Origin: JBKHAJ01 sp964641125
Lineage (GTDB): Bacteria; Spirochaetota; Spirochaetia; SPDA01; CAZSGZ01
DNA length: 64,000 nucleotides
Direction: 5' to 3'
Assembly (NCBI GenBank): GCA_964641125.1
Contig: CAZXMO010000001.1
Span: 53,340-117,339, forward strand
Made by a program: the position numbers and the translations under genes. Under the pieces are notes generated by a model. It made no database searches and was not told the origin of the DNA. It saw only the letters and a list, made by a program, of their open reading frames with translations. Shown here piece after piece: positions 25,177 through 34,329 of the stretch (positions within the stretch are counted from its first letter, which is position 1; each line of letters begins with the position of its first letter).

Positions 25177-27214
25177 AGTATCCCGATTCGTCTCGTCCGC
25201 TCCGCTTGTAGTAATTGACCTCGACCTCGACGGGGATAAAGGCCCGTCCGAAATCGCCGTAGGTAACCGAATCAAAGGTCAGGAAATAGGTCCCGCTCCT
25301 CACGTTACGGCTCTTATCGACGAGGGGCTCGATCCCCGCCGGTTCGTAGAGAAAGCGTACCTCCCCCCCGGTTTCCCGGGCAAGGAAATCGAGCTCCTCG
25401 GACACCTCCGCATCCCGCTCGAGGAGAACCGCGTTAAAGACGATGTTGTTGTTTTTGAGGTACTGAACGCTCTCCAAGAGCCCGTACCGGGAGAAAGCCT
25501 CTTCTCCGAGGTTGCCGGTGGTAACGAAGAAGAGAGTACGACGGGCGTTTCCCCGGACGAGCTCCGAGGCGGCCAGGCGCAGCCCAGCGTCGAACCTCCA
25601 TGAATCGGAATTTTCACCCCTGAGAGCTGATTCCACCAGTCCCCGGGTAGTAGTCCCGGATTCCATATCGACCACCGGATTATCTCCCGCGGTAACGATT
25701 CCGATCCTTCCCGCTCCTCTCAGATGGCCGGCAAGGGTCCCCACCGCCTCGCTCAAACGGTCCCGGTAATCGGCCATGGCAATAGATTTTTCTACCAGGA
25801 TCATCGAATCCAAGACCTCCGCCGCATCGACCGCATAGTCGAAAGCGGGGTTGGCCACGGGGCGTCCCTCTTCGGTAATGATAAAATTGCTTCCCTCGAG
25901 GCCCGATACAGGGGTGCCTAAACGGGTCGAGACTTCCACCTCCAGGGTAATGGAGGGATAATTCTTCGAGACAACCCGCTGAATCTCCACCCAGAGTCCG
26001 GCATAGAGAGAAGAGAGCTCGGTGAGGACCTGAACACTGTCGTTCTCGAAATCAGCGGTCAGGATGTTCCCGTTTTCATCCATGCGGCCGCTCATAATCC
26101 GCCGGTCCCCCCCCTCGAGATCACTGATCACCTCGAGCTGCTCGGTGGTCACATCGAAGCGGACGAGGCGCTCGGTATCGGCGATCATGAGGATGTCTTC
26201 TTCGATGAAGGAGATATCCTCGGGAGCGCGCAAAATCCCCTCCCCGAGATTTTCGAGATGATTTCCGCTGGTGTCGAAGACACTGATCCGTTTCCGCACC
26301 GTATCGGCCACATAGATCCGGCCGTCCCGGACCGCAATCCCCGAAGGGGACCGGAACCCGGCGAATCCGGAGCTCCTTTCTCCGAAGCTCAATACGAAAT
26401 TACCCTCCACATCGAACTTACTGACCCTTCGGTTCCCGAAGTCGGTAACGTAGAGGTATCCCTCGTCGTCGATATCGAGATACTGGGGACCCACGAGCTC
26501 GCCCGCTCCGCGGCCTCGTCCTCCGAAAGAAAAGATGGGATAGCCGTTTTGGTTGCATTTGGTGATCCGGTCTCCCTCGAATTCGGAAACAAAGAGGTTT
26601 CCGTCGGGGGCCTCGGCCGCGTCGAAGGGGTGATCGAATCCGACGAGTCCGCCCCTGAGCCGCCTTTCAAGACCGCCGTTCGCGTTGAAGAGTACAATCT
26701 CGTTGGAACCGTACGCAACCACGTAGAAATTCCCCTCTTTCGTCGGGAGAATCGCGGTGGGTTTCAAGAAGAGGTTGTACTCCTCGAGCCTCCCCTCGAT
26801 CTCGGCGGCAACGACGTATCGGTCCCTCCTGTAGAGCTCTCTGCCTAAGCCCTTGCGAAAGGAGATTATATCGATCCTGTTCTTCAGAAGAGCGGATCCC
26901 ATTCCGCGGTCGAGGATTGTCTCCCAAATGCGCAGCGCCGTTTCCACGAAACCCGACCTGTAGTAGGCCCGGCCGAGCCACTCCTGGATCCTGATATCCT
27001 CGGGGGTATAGCTCAAAGCCTTTTCGAAACTCAAGATAGCCTGGTTGAAATAACCGTTGTTGAAGGCTTTGACTCCCCACCGGAATTCGTCCCCGGCGTA
27101 TACCTCGTCCATGTCGATCTGTGCATGTAGGGGGGCTGTGAAGAGAACGAGTAAAAGAGGAACCAGGAACAGCGAGGTAGAAGAAAGGCGCACTCTCACG
27201 ACAGAACTATACAT
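25157..27214 (-). CDS. exported TPR / NHL-propeller / VWA-like protein
   Basis: The 685-residue protein starts with a signal peptide (hydrophobic about residues 12-30, ending LHAQ). A short TPR region follows (about 40-130, with YFNQAILSFEKAL). Next comes an NHL-type beta-propeller (about 150-390) with repeats such as PDGNLFVSEFEGDRI, EGYLYVTDFGNRRVSKFD and DGRIYVADTVRKRISVFD. The C-terminal region (about 440-640) resembles a von Willebrand A fold, but the metal site DxSxS is replaced by LVEKSIAM. It is probably a periplasmic or surface binding scaffold. Its ATG lies 3 nt after the stop codon of a 55-codon gene. Confidence 0.75.
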   Translation of the reverse strand: MYSSVVRVRLSSTSLFLVPLLLVLFTAPLHAQIDMDEVYAGDEFRWGVKAFNNGYFNQAILSFEKALSYTPEDIRIQEWLGRAYYRSGFVETALRIWETILDRGMGSALLKNRIDIISFRKGLGRELYRRDRYVVAAEIEGRLEEYNLFLKPTAILPTKEGNFYVVAYGSNEIVLFNANGGLERRLRGGLVGFDHPFDAAEAPDGNLFVSEFEGDRITKCNQNGYPIFSFGGRGRGAGELVGPQYLDIDDEGYLYVTDFGNRRVSKFDVEGNFVLSFGERSSGFAGFRSPSGIAVRDGRIYVADTVRKRISVFDTSGNHLENLGEGILRAPEDISFIEEDILMIADTERLVRFDVTTEQLEVISDLEGGDRRIMSGRMDENGNILTADFENDSVQVLTELSSLYAGLWVEIQRVVSKNYPSITLEVEVSTRLGTPVSGLEGSNFIITEEGRPVANPAFDYAVDAAEVLDSMILVEKSIAMADYRDRLSEAVGTLAGHLRGAGRIGIVTAGDNPVVDMESGTTTRGLVESALRGENSDSWRFDAGLRLAASELVRGNARRTLFFVTTGNLGEEAFSRYGLLESVQYLKNNNIVFNAVLLERDAEVSEELDFLARETGGEVRFLYEPAGIEPLVDKSRNVRSGTYFLTFDSVTYGDFGRAFIPVEVEVNYYKRSGRDESGYYAPLEY

Positions 27215-27217
27215 CTT

Positions 27218-27385
27218 CTATGCTAAAATATCTACCTCGTGATTCTCTTTGTCGACGGGAAGAGTCACCTCTCCGATAATACCGAGGTAGAGTATCGCCT
27301 TGATCTCGTTCTCCTCGATCAAAGCCGGTTCCGACTGCGGCATCCGGGGAAGGACTACATCTGTGCTATAAATTCCCTCAACCAT
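27218..27385 (-). CDS. small 55-residue protein, unknown
   Basis: ATG at 27385 is preceded by GGAG with 8 nt spacing. The stop codon lies 3 nt before the NHL/VWA start, so the frame fits the operon between the TPR gene and the NHL/VWA gene. The product begins MVEGIYSTDVVLPRMP and contains EENEIKAILYLGIIGEV; I do not recognise it. Position and ribosome site argue that it is translated, but protein-level support is lacking. Confidence 0.5.
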   Translation of the reverse strand: MVEGIYSTDVVLPRMPQSEPALIEENEIKAILYLGIIGEVTLPVDKENHEVDILA

Positions 27386-27429
27386 TTCTTTTACTCCATT
27401 ATAAGCATCGGCGAGGCGAGATAAATACT

Positions 27430-28107
27430 TTAGTCGTTTGAATTTATTTTTCCGATGACAGTTTTGAGGTGACCCGCTATAGTACGATTGCCCGAATCGC
27501 CGTCCAAGGCCTTGCGAAGGCAGCTCCGGGCTTCTTCGAGTTCCCCGTCCTGGAAAAGCGCCCATCCGAGACTGTCCATGTAGGGGGGATAGTCGGGATG
27601 CTTCTTGACCGCCCGCCTGCACAGGTCCACCGCACGCTGTACGTCTCGTCCGCTCTCGGCCAGGGTATACCCCAACGAGTTGAGGGCATTTGCGTTCTCG
27701 CCGTCCATCTCCAACCCCCTTTCGAAGTAGGAGATACTCTCGTCGATGTTTTTCTTACTGTAGGCGACGAAGCCCAAGGCCGAGTAGGTCATCACCGACT
27801 CGAATCCCATTTCCAGAACCTTCTCGAACTCGAACCTGGCAAGGCCGAATCTGCCGGTGAGGGTATAGATATAGCCCAAGAGCATCCTGGATTGATAGAC
27901 GTGGAGGATCTCTTCGGAGCTGGTAACCACCTGCTCGAGATAGATGAGAGCCTCCTCGTACTTCTCGAGCTTCACGTAACAGAGGCCCAGATAGTAGGCC
28001 GAACGGGGGTTGTCCCCCGCCGGCTCGTCGAGCCCGGTCAGTATGTTTGCCGCCTGGGCATAGCGGCCGCTTTCGTACAGTCGGACGGCGTCTTCGAGAC
28101 CCGTCAT
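27430..28107 (-). CDS. TPR-repeat protein
   Basis: The 225-residue protein consists of about six tetratricopeptide repeats, for example AVRLYESGRYAQAANIL, LGLCYVKLEKYEEALIYLEQ and LGFVAYSKKNIDESISYFE. Such proteins hold complexes together. There is no signal peptide with this start. The ATG at 28107 overlaps the surE stop codon (ATGA), which fixes the start; longer readings only cover surE. The partner is unknown. Confidence 0.85.
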   Translation of the reverse strand: MTGLEDAVRLYESGRYAQAANILTGLDEPAGDNPRSAYYLGLCYVKLEKYEEALIYLEQVVTSSEEILHVYQSRMLLGYIYTLTGRFGLARFEFEKVLEMGFESVMTYSALGFVAYSKKNIDESISYFERGLEMDGENANALNSLGYTLAESGRDVQRAVDLCRRAVKKHPDYPPYMDSLGWALFQDGELEEARSCLRKALDGDSGNRTIAGHLKTVIGKINSND

Positions 28108-28853
28108 CGTGCGGTCCTGAACCGGGCCTCGTAATAGGCCCTGTCGTACTCGTGGTTTATCGGATGGAGATACACCGGGCTTACCGATATCTTCCCTTCG
28201 GTCACCGCCTCCCAATCAGAATTATCCTCCGGTTCGGCGTGGGGTACCGCCCCCTTCAGGAACAGGTAAGTATCCCCGCCGGGACTGTCGAATCGTTCGA
28301 GACCGTCCTTGTACAGCCGCCGGGAGGGATGTGTGATGAGGTGCCCGGTGGAGAGGTCTCCGGTGTTGGGAACGTTGATATTGATGAAATGATCGGGATG
28401 CCACAGCCCGGCCAAGAGCTCCAGGTTCCGGGCCGTAAATTCCGCGGCGAGCTCGAAGTGATACGGAGGGGCCTTTGCGTCCAGGCTGACGGCGATGCCG
28501 GGGATCGACTTGAGGGCCGCCTCCCGGGCCGCGGCGACGGTTCCCGAATATATGATATCAGTTCCTAGGTTAGGACCCAGATTAATCCCCGATACCACGA
28601 TATCCGGTTTGACGGGAATGGCGCCTAAGAACGAATAGAGGACGCAGTCCGCCGGTGTTCCGTCCAGGGAAAATCGTCTTTCCCCGGCTTCTCTCATCTT
28701 GACCGCGTCCTTCAGGGTAATTCCGTGGGAAGTACCGCTCCGCTCGGTATCCGGCGCCACCACCCATATTTCGTGATCCCTTTTCAGAGTCTCTTCCAAT
28801 GCTTTGAGCCCGAGGCTCTGTATGCCGTCGTCGTTAGTGAGTAGAATTTTCAT
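28104..28853 (-). CDS. surE: 5'/3'-nucleotidase SurE
   Basis: The 249-residue phosphatase removes phosphate from nucleoside monophosphates. It begins with the metal-binding LLTNDDGIQSLGL (Asp-Asp pair). It also has the SGTSHGIT loop and the asparagine motif SGINLGPNLGTDIIYSGTV. SurE is linked to stationary-phase survival in other bacteria. It lies 3 nt downstream of galK and is coupled to the TPR gene. Confidence 0.95.
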   Translation of the reverse strand: MKILLTNDDGIQSLGLKALEETLKRDHEIWVVAPDTERSGTSHGITLKDAVKMREAGERRFSLDGTPADCVLYSFLGAIPVKPDIVVSGINLGPNLGTDIIYSGTVAAAREAALKSIPGIAVSLDAKAPPYHFELAAEFTARNLELLAGLWHPDHFININVPNTGDLSTGHLITHPSRRLYKDGLERFDSPGGDTYLFLKGAVPHAEPEDNSDWEAVTEGKISVSPVYLHPINHEYDRAYYEARFRTAR

Positions 28854-28856
28854 GAC

Positions 28857-30014
28857 TTATTTCCCAGATACAGCTACTTCCCGCACCCCGGCGGCGGCCT
28901 CGCAAAAGAAAGTCTCCGGGTGGAACCCGAAGATCCGCTCATATTCGTCGAGGCGCTCATAATAGGCATCGAGGCCCCGCTCGCGGATAAGGGTCACCGT
29001 GCACCCCCCGAATCCTGATCCGGTAAGCCGGGCGCCGAGGACATCTTCGATCTCCCCCGCCCTCTTGACCAGCCAGTCTATCTCCGGACAAGAAACTTCG
29101 AAGTTGTCCCTGAGACTCTCGTGTGACTTCGACAGAAGCTTCCCGAAACCGGACAAATCACCCCGTTCCACCGCCTCCCTTCCTTCGAGAACCCGCTCGT
29201 TCTCCTCGGCCACGTGCATGCAGACCCGGCGGGTGTTTTCGGGCACTAAACCCATGCTTCCCTTGAGATCTTCCGGAGAGTAGTCCCGGAGGGTCTTGCC
29301 CGGTTTCTTCCGATTCAAATACTCCACGCACTTCCGGCACTCCTCTTTCCGCAGCGAAAACTCCTTACCCGCCGCCACCTTAGGGACATTGGAGACCGTT
29401 ACTAAGATCTTTGCGTCTTTCAAACGGAGGGGAACGTAGCTGTATTCGAGCTGACGCATATCGATGAACATAGCCCTCCCTCCTTTGGCGAGGGCGGAAG
29501 TCATAGGATCCACAAGGGTCGCCTCGATTCCGAAGAAATCACGTTCGGCGCTCGATGCGATTTCGACACACTCCTTGTCGGCGAAGGGATAACCGAAGAG
29601 CTTCTTCATGCCGTAGGCCGCCGCCGTGCACATCGCGGCCGAGGCGGCGAGCCCTATCTCCGGAGGAATGTCTCCGAAAATCGTGAAGTTGAGCCCCTTG
29701 AACCCCATTTTCCGCTTGCCGATTTCGAAGAGAACACCCTTCAGGTAGTTTGCCCACCTGTCCTCCCGCTTGTATTTGATATTGGCCACGGTGGTCCGTT
29801 TCCGTTCGTTGAAGTTACCGGTAAAAAAACGCAGCGAGTTATCCTTGCGCCTGGATATGGCGACCTCCACTCTCCTGTCCAGCGCCATCTGAAGCACATA
29901 CCCCTCGTTGTAGTCGGTATGCTCGCCCAGAAGGTTGACGACTCCCGGAGCCGAAAACGCCACCTCGGGGTACGTGCCGTACTCCTTCCGATGGAGAGTA
30001 ATAGAATCCGCCAT
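28857..30014 (-). CDS. galK: galactokinase (GHMP kinase)
   Basis: The 385-residue GHMP kinase should phosphorylate galactose at C1. The signature LLGEHTDYNEGYVLQMALD and the C-terminal LTGSGFGGCTVTLI are GalK-specific. The ATP-binding loop, usually GLSSSAA, reads GLAASAAMC here, so two serines are replaced by alanine. No other galactose genes are nearby; instead it leads an operon with surE. Activity on another sugar is possible. Its promoter lies just upstream. Confidence 0.85.
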   Translation of the reverse strand: MADSITLHRKEYGTYPEVAFSAPGVVNLLGEHTDYNEGYVLQMALDRRVEVAISRRKDNSLRFFTGNFNERKRTTVANIKYKREDRWANYLKGVLFEIGKRKMGFKGLNFTIFGDIPPEIGLAASAAMCTAAAYGMKKLFGYPFADKECVEIASSAERDFFGIEATLVDPMTSALAKGGRAMFIDMRQLEYSYVPLRLKDAKILVTVSNVPKVAAGKEFSLRKEECRKCVEYLNRKKPGKTLRDYSPEDLKGSMGLVPENTRRVCMHVAEENERVLEGREAVERGDLSGFGKLLSKSHESLRDNFEVSCPEIDWLVKRAGEIEDVLGARLTGSGFGGCTVTLIRERGLDAYYERLDEYERIFGFHPETFFCEAAAGVREVAVSGK

Positions 30015-30032
30015 TATGTGTCCTCAGAAGCT

Positions 30033-30061
30033 ATAATAGAAGAAAAACCCCTTATTTGCAA
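30033..30061 (-). promoter_or_regulatory. promoter of the galK-surE operon
   Basis: On the minus strand TTGCAA (30056-30061), 17 nt and TATTAT (30033-30038) precede galK, with the ATG about 19 nt further. This is the same -35 hexamer as at folP and yigZ. Confidence 0.6.
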
Positions 30062-30096
30062 TAAAAATATGGGGTATATTCGGTAAGGAAACCATT

Positions 30097-31665
30097 ATGA
30101 AATTGCAGTGTTTAGTCCTTACCATTCTTGCCGCGGGATGTACATTTCTCGCGATTCCCAATGAAATCTTTTTATACGGAAATCCCCTTTTCGGGAGTTT
30201 CTGCCTGGTTCCGTTTTTTCTGGCGGTATACCTGTCGCCTACGAGGCGGTACGCCTCGTTGATGGGGCTTCTCTTCGGGGTCCTTACCACCCTGTTTTCC
30301 TACTATTGGCTCGCCTACTTTCAGGAATTCTCGGTGTGGACCATCACCGGAACGACTCTCGGATACGCCCTGTACTATACGGTACTGGCTCCCTTCCTGT
30401 TCCGGTTCAAGGAGGCCCCTGCGGCGTATCGGCCCCTTCTGTTCGCTGCGGCATTTACCGTCTTCGAGTATTTCAAGGCCATGGGATACCTGGGATTCCC
30501 CTGGGGCCTGATGGCCTATCCCTTCGCGAATCTGACCCCCTTTCTCCAGATTGCCGATATAACCGGAGTGTGGGGAGTAAGCTTCCTGGTCCTCCTCTTC
30601 CAGGCGACCCTTACCGAAGCGGTCTATGAAAAGGGGGCAAGAAGACTCCGCTTTCTTACGGCCTCCGGGACTTTCACCGCCCAATCGGCGGTAATCGGAA
30701 GCCTGATCATCCTCGCCGTCGTTTACGGCTATTACCGGATGGGTACCGATATACCGGTGACCAAAAACGCCCGCATCCTCATGGTTCAGCAGAATATAGA
30801 CAGCTGGGTGGGGGGAAACGAGGTGGAGAGTCTCATACGGGGGCAGCGGCTGACCCGGGAGGGGATTCGGCGAAGCGGTGAGCCGGTGGAGCTTGTTCTG
30901 TGGAGTGAGACCTCCTTCCGCAGACCTTATCTGGAATACCGGGAATTCTACGAAACCCGGCCCGCCGGAGATCCCTTCGTAAGCTTCGTACGGGAGATAG
31001 ACGCCCCCTTTCTCGTGGGGAGCCCCTACCTTCTCGAGGCCGAGGGAGCGCTGAACGCGGTCATCCTGGTGGGTCCGGACGGAGAAATCCGGGAGCATTA
31101 CGGAAAACAGCACCCGGTCCCCTTGGCCGAGCACGTCCCCTTTTGGGAGATCGAGTCGGTAAGAAATTTTTTCCAGGATGTGATAGGTCTCTACTCAGCG
31201 GGGTGGACGGTGGGAAACCGGTACACCCTGTTTACCGTACCCCTCCGCGGGAGCGGCGAAACCCTCACCTTTGGGGCGCCTATATGCTTCGAAGACGCCT
31301 TTCCCTATATTAACCGTCTTTTCGTAAAAAAGGGAGCGGAGATACTGGTCAATCTGACTAATGACAGCTGGTCCCGGCAGGACTCGGCCCAGACCCAGCA
31401 CTACGTGGCCGCTCTCTTTCGGTCCGTGGAAACCAAGCGCACCATGGTGCGGAGCACCAACTCCGGAGTTACCGCGGTCATCGATCCCTACGGAAGAAAA
31501 ATAGCCGAGCTTCCCTTCTTCGAAGAAGCGGTCCTCGTATACGATGTACCGGTTTACGAGGAAGAAGGTCTCACACCCTACACCCTATTCGGGGACTATT
31601 TCCCCTACGGGCTCATGATCCTGCTTGTGGGAACTCTGATCGGAATGCGGATAAGGAGAAGATGA
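30097..31665 (+). CDS. lnt: apolipoprotein N-acyltransferase, copy 1
   Basis: The 522-residue inner-membrane enzyme adds the third acyl chain to lipoproteins. About six to seven membrane helices fill the first 240 residues. A nitrilase-like periplasmic domain follows with all three catalytic residues: Glu in VLWSETSF, Lys in YGKQHPVPLAEHVPFW, and Cys in GAPICFEDAFP. A last helix ends in basic residues. The Shine-Dalgarno is AAGGA. A second complete copy lies at 35.7-37.3 kb, so one of them may have another substrate. Confidence 0.92.
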   Translation: MKLQCLVLTILAAGCTFLAIPNEIFLYGNPLFGSFCLVPFFLAVYLSPTRRYASLMGLLFGVLTTLFSYYWLAYFQEFSVWTITGTTLGYALYYTVLAPFLFRFKEAPAAYRPLLFAAAFTVFEYFKAMGYLGFPWGLMAYPFANLTPFLQIADITGVWGVSFLVLLFQATLTEAVYEKGARRLRFLTASGTFTAQSAVIGSLIILAVVYGYYRMGTDIPVTKNARILMVQQNIDSWVGGNEVESLIRGQRLTREGIRRSGEPVELVLWSETSFRRPYLEYREFYETRPAGDPFVSFVREIDAPFLVGSPYLLEAEGALNAVILVGPDGEIREHYGKQHPVPLAEHVPFWEIESVRNFFQDVIGLYSAGWTVGNRYTLFTVPLRGSGETLTFGAPICFEDAFPYINRLFVKKGAEILVNLTNDSWSRQDSAQTQHYVAALFRSVETKRTMVRSTNSGVTAVIDPYGRKIAELPFFEEAVLVYDVPVYEEEGLTPYTLFGDYFPYGLMILLVGTLIGMRIRRR

Positions 31666-31683
31666 TCGGTTTTTCGGTGAGGA

Positions 31684-31887
31684 TTATTCCTTGATCCCGT
31701 ACTTCTTCTTGAACCGCTCGACCCGTCCGGCGGTGTCTACGAGCTTCTGCTTGCCGGTAAAGAAGGGATGGCAGGCTGAGCAGATTTCCACTTCGAGATT
31801 GTCGACGGTGGATCGGGTCTCGATGACGTTTCCGCAGGCGCACTTGATCTCCGTCTTGGTGTAGTCGGGGTGTATTCCTTTTTTCAT
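31684..31887 (-). CDS. rpmE: 50S ribosomal protein L31 (zinc form)
   Basis: The 67-residue protein is L31 of the zinc-binding type, with CACG and CSAC cysteine pairs and the C-terminal PFFTGKQKLVDTAGRVERF. It follows rho by 34 nt and is probably transcribed with it. The same rho-rpmE adjacency exists in Borrelia as I recall it. Confidence 0.96.
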   Translation of the reverse strand: MKKGIHPDYTKTEIKCACGNVIETRSTVDNLEVEICSACHPFFTGKQKLVDTAGRVERFKKKYGIKE

Positions 31888-31921
31888 ATCTCTGTACCTC
31901 TGTCTCTGAATCCAATAATTT

Positions 31922-33547
31922 CTACATATCCTGTGCGGTTCCCGAGGTGTTCATCGACCTCAAGAAGGCCTTATTATTCTTGGTTTTCCGCATCCTGTCA
32001 ATGAGGAGTTCCATGATCTCTACATCGTCCATGGGGTTGATAACCTTCCGAAGAACCCACATCTTGTTGAGCTCTTCCTCGGTTAGCAGCAGCTCCTCCT
32101 TCCGGGTCCCGGATTTCTTGATATTGATGGACGGAAAGAGCCTCCGGTCGGAGAGCTTCCGGTCTAAGTGAATCTCCATGTTGCCGGTCCCCTTGAACTC
32201 TTCGAAGATGACCTCGTCCATCCGGCTTCCCGTTTCGATAAGGGCGGTGGCCACGATGGTCAGGCTCCCCCCGTGCTCGATGTTCCGCGCCGCTCCGAAG
32301 AACCTCTTGGGCTTGTGGAGGGCATTCGAATCGACACCGCCGGAGAGGATCTTCCCCGAGGTGGGTACGGTCTGATTATAGGCCCGGGCGAGGCGGGTTA
32401 TGGAGTCTAAGAGAATGACCACATCCTTCTTGTGCTCCACGAGACGCTTCGCTTTTTCGATGACCATCTCGGCGACTTGTACGTGCCGGGTCGCCTGCTC
32501 GTCGAAGGTAGAGGCGATCACCTCGCCCTTTACGTTGCGGCGCATGTCGGTGACCTCCTCGGGTCTCTCGTCTATGAGGAGCACGATGAGCTCGACGTCC
32601 GAGTGATTTTCAGTGAGCGCGTTGGCTATCTGCTGCAGCAGGATAGTCTTACCGGTCCGCGGAGGGCTTACAATCAGACCACGCTGCCCGAGACCGATGG
32701 GGCAGAACAGGTTGATCAGCCGGGTGGAAACCTCACCGACCCGCGTCTCCATATTGATCCGCTTGTGGGGGTACAGGGGGGTCAAATTATCGAAGGGAAT
32801 CCGGGACTGGGAAACCGAAGGGTCGTCGAAGTTGACGCTCTCGACTCGGAGCATGGCGAAGAACCGCTCGCTCTCCTTCGGAGGACGTATCTGACCGGCC
32901 ACCGTGTCTCCGGTGCGCAGGTTGAAGAGCCTGATCTGGGAGGGGGATATGTAGATATCGTCCGATCCGGGAAGGTAGCTGTTCTGGGGGCTCCGCAAGA
33001 AGCCGTACCCGTCGGGAAGAATCTCGAGAGAACCGTAGGCATGGATGACCCCGCCCTTCTGGGTGTGGTTCTTGAGGATCTGGAAAACCAGCTCCTGTTT
33101 CTTGAGCGAGACCAGATCGTCCCGGGATTTTCCGGTGGATACCGCGAATTCTCTGAGGTCGGGAAGGAGCATCCTAGTCAGCTCGTTTATACTGAGCTTC
33201 TCCTTTTTCTTCGACTTTCCCTCGTTCTTGTCGCCGTTACCGGTATCGGTATCGTCAAAGTCATTTCTGTCGCCGTCGTTTTCCTCTTCAGCCATAGGGT
33301 AATCCTCGTATTCGGAACCGTTCTCGCCGGAGTCCGTCTCCTCGGCGTCCTTGATCAGCTCGACGCGAATCTTCTTCTTTCGCGGCTTCTTCTTCTGATC
33401 CTGGTCATTATAACCATTTTCATCGATTCCATTTTTCTTTTTCCGCACCGCAACTTTTGCGTTTTTCTTCTGCGCCTCTTCAGAGTCCGGAAGATCGAGT
33501 TCCAAATTTTTTTCCTCGGTTTCAGCGGTACTTTTGCGCTTTGCCAT
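31922..33547 (-). CDS. rho: transcription termination factor Rho
   Basis: The 541-residue hexameric RNA helicase ends transcription. Residues 1 to about 115 are a low-complexity insert of lysine-rich and acidic runs before the Rho_N domain. The RNA-binding cold-shock-like domain includes GSLEILPDGYGFLRSP. The ATPase shows Walker A VSPPRTGKT and Walker B LIVLLIDERPEEV, then RHVQVAEMVIEKAKR and GGVDSNALHKPKRFFGAAR. ATG at 33547 is preferred; a GTG five codons earlier overlaps its Shine-Dalgarno. A consensus promoter lies about 75 nt upstream. Confidence 0.96.
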   Translation of the reverse strand: MAKRKSTAETEEKNLELDLPDSEEAQKKNAKVAVRKKKNGIDENGYNDQDQKKKPRKKKIRVELIKDAEETDSGENGSEYEDYPMAEEENDGDRNDFDDTDTGNGDKNEGKSKKKEKLSINELTRMLLPDLREFAVSTGKSRDDLVSLKKQELVFQILKNHTQKGGVIHAYGSLEILPDGYGFLRSPQNSYLPGSDDIYISPSQIRLFNLRTGDTVAGQIRPPKESERFFAMLRVESVNFDDPSVSQSRIPFDNLTPLYPHKRINMETRVGEVSTRLINLFCPIGLGQRGLIVSPPRTGKTILLQQIANALTENHSDVELIVLLIDERPEEVTDMRRNVKGEVIASTFDEQATRHVQVAEMVIEKAKRLVEHKKDVVILLDSITRLARAYNQTVPTSGKILSGGVDSNALHKPKRFFGAARNIEHGGSLTIVATALIETGSRMDEVIFEEFKGTGNMEIHLDRKLSDRRLFPSINIKKSGTRKEELLLTEEELNKMWVLRKVINPMDDVEIMELLIDRMRKTKNNKAFLRSMNTSGTAQDM

Positions 33548-33623
33548 CAGTAAATTCTCCACTTGATTTGTATTTTCATAATGTAAATGGGCAGTGTACG
33601 GGAGTTAAAACCGGTATACCTGA

Positions 33624-33652
33624 AATATAGTGTTCCATCCTTGAACTGTCAA
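33624..33652 (-). promoter_or_regulatory. promoter of rho-rpmE
   Basis: On the minus strand consensus TTGACA (33647-33652), 17 nt and TATATT (33624-33629) precede rho. The -35 box overlaps the pncC stop codon. The leader is about 70 nt, enough for Rho autoregulation, although no attenuator structure is obvious. Confidence 0.75.
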
Positions 33653-34293
33653 GTAAAGGAGTGCCTTTGGATCTCCCGTTCGGTCAGCAGCATTGCCGCG
33701 ACTATCGATTTTTCCCGGATCAGTTCCCTGTTTCCCCGGAAGAGAAACCTCCATGCTTTGTCCCTGCCGGGCCGGGTTCCCACCGATATCCATACCGTTC
33801 CCACCGGTTTCTCCGCCGTGCCCCCGCTGGGTCCGGCGATGCCGGAGATGCTGAAGCATACGTCGGCGGATGAAGTCTCGAGGGCCCTTTCGGTAAGCTC
33901 GAGAACGGTCACCTTGGAGACCGCACCGTGATGCCGAAGGGTCTCTTCTTCGACGCCCAGACTAACTTTAGCGGCATTGGAATAGACGATGAAACCTCCC
34001 CAATAAACCGTCGAAGCTCCGGGCAGCTCGGTTATCCGTCCGCCCCCCAAGCCGCCGGTACACGACTCGGCGGTTACCATGGTAAGCCCCCGGCTCGAGA
34101 GGGCATTGTAGACAAGACCCTGCGAAGTTATGTTCCCCTTGCGCACGCAGAAAGGTCCGAGCTTCTCTAAGAGCTCCGGAGCATCCTCATGAGAGCACAC
34201 CTGCCGGACCTCCGAGGTTCCTGCCGTTTTCGATTGGATCGATTTTATTTTGCTTCCCGCCCCAAGCAGGAAATATGTCCATTCTTCGTGCAT
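33649..34293 (-). CDS. pncC: CinA C-terminal family nicotinamide-nucleotide amidase
   Basis: The 214-residue protein has the PncC/CinA C-terminal domain, which deamidates nicotinamide mononucleotide. The motifs are MVTAESCTGGL, WGGFIVYSNAAKVSLGV, a serine-containing ISGIAGPSGGTAEKPVGTVW, and the RFLFRGNRELIREKS end. About 65 extra residues precede the domain and no strong Shine-Dalgarno supports the first ATG, so the true start could be later. It follows the bactofilin gene on the same strand. Confidence 0.85.
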   Translation of the reverse strand: MHEEWTYFLLGAGSKIKSIQSKTAGTSEVRQVCSHEDAPELLEKLGPFCVRKGNITSQGLVYNALSSRGLTMVTAESCTGGLGGGRITELPGASTVYWGGFIVYSNAAKVSLGVEEETLRHHGAVSKVTVLELTERALETSSADVCFSISGIAGPSGGTAEKPVGTVWISVGTRPGRDKAWRFLFRGNRELIREKSIVAAMLLTEREIQRHSFT

Positions 34294-34329
34294 ACACTAC
34301 AGGGAAAGAATTATCATTTTAACACAAAC

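Noticed and set aside
32432..33553. Long plus-strand open frame (373 codons) opposite rho
   Set aside because: It mirrors the codons of the well-supported rho gene, has no recognisable motif and no promoter. Long antisense frames are common in this GC-rich, codon-biased DNA; those at 35746-36858 and 53109-54266 are similar.
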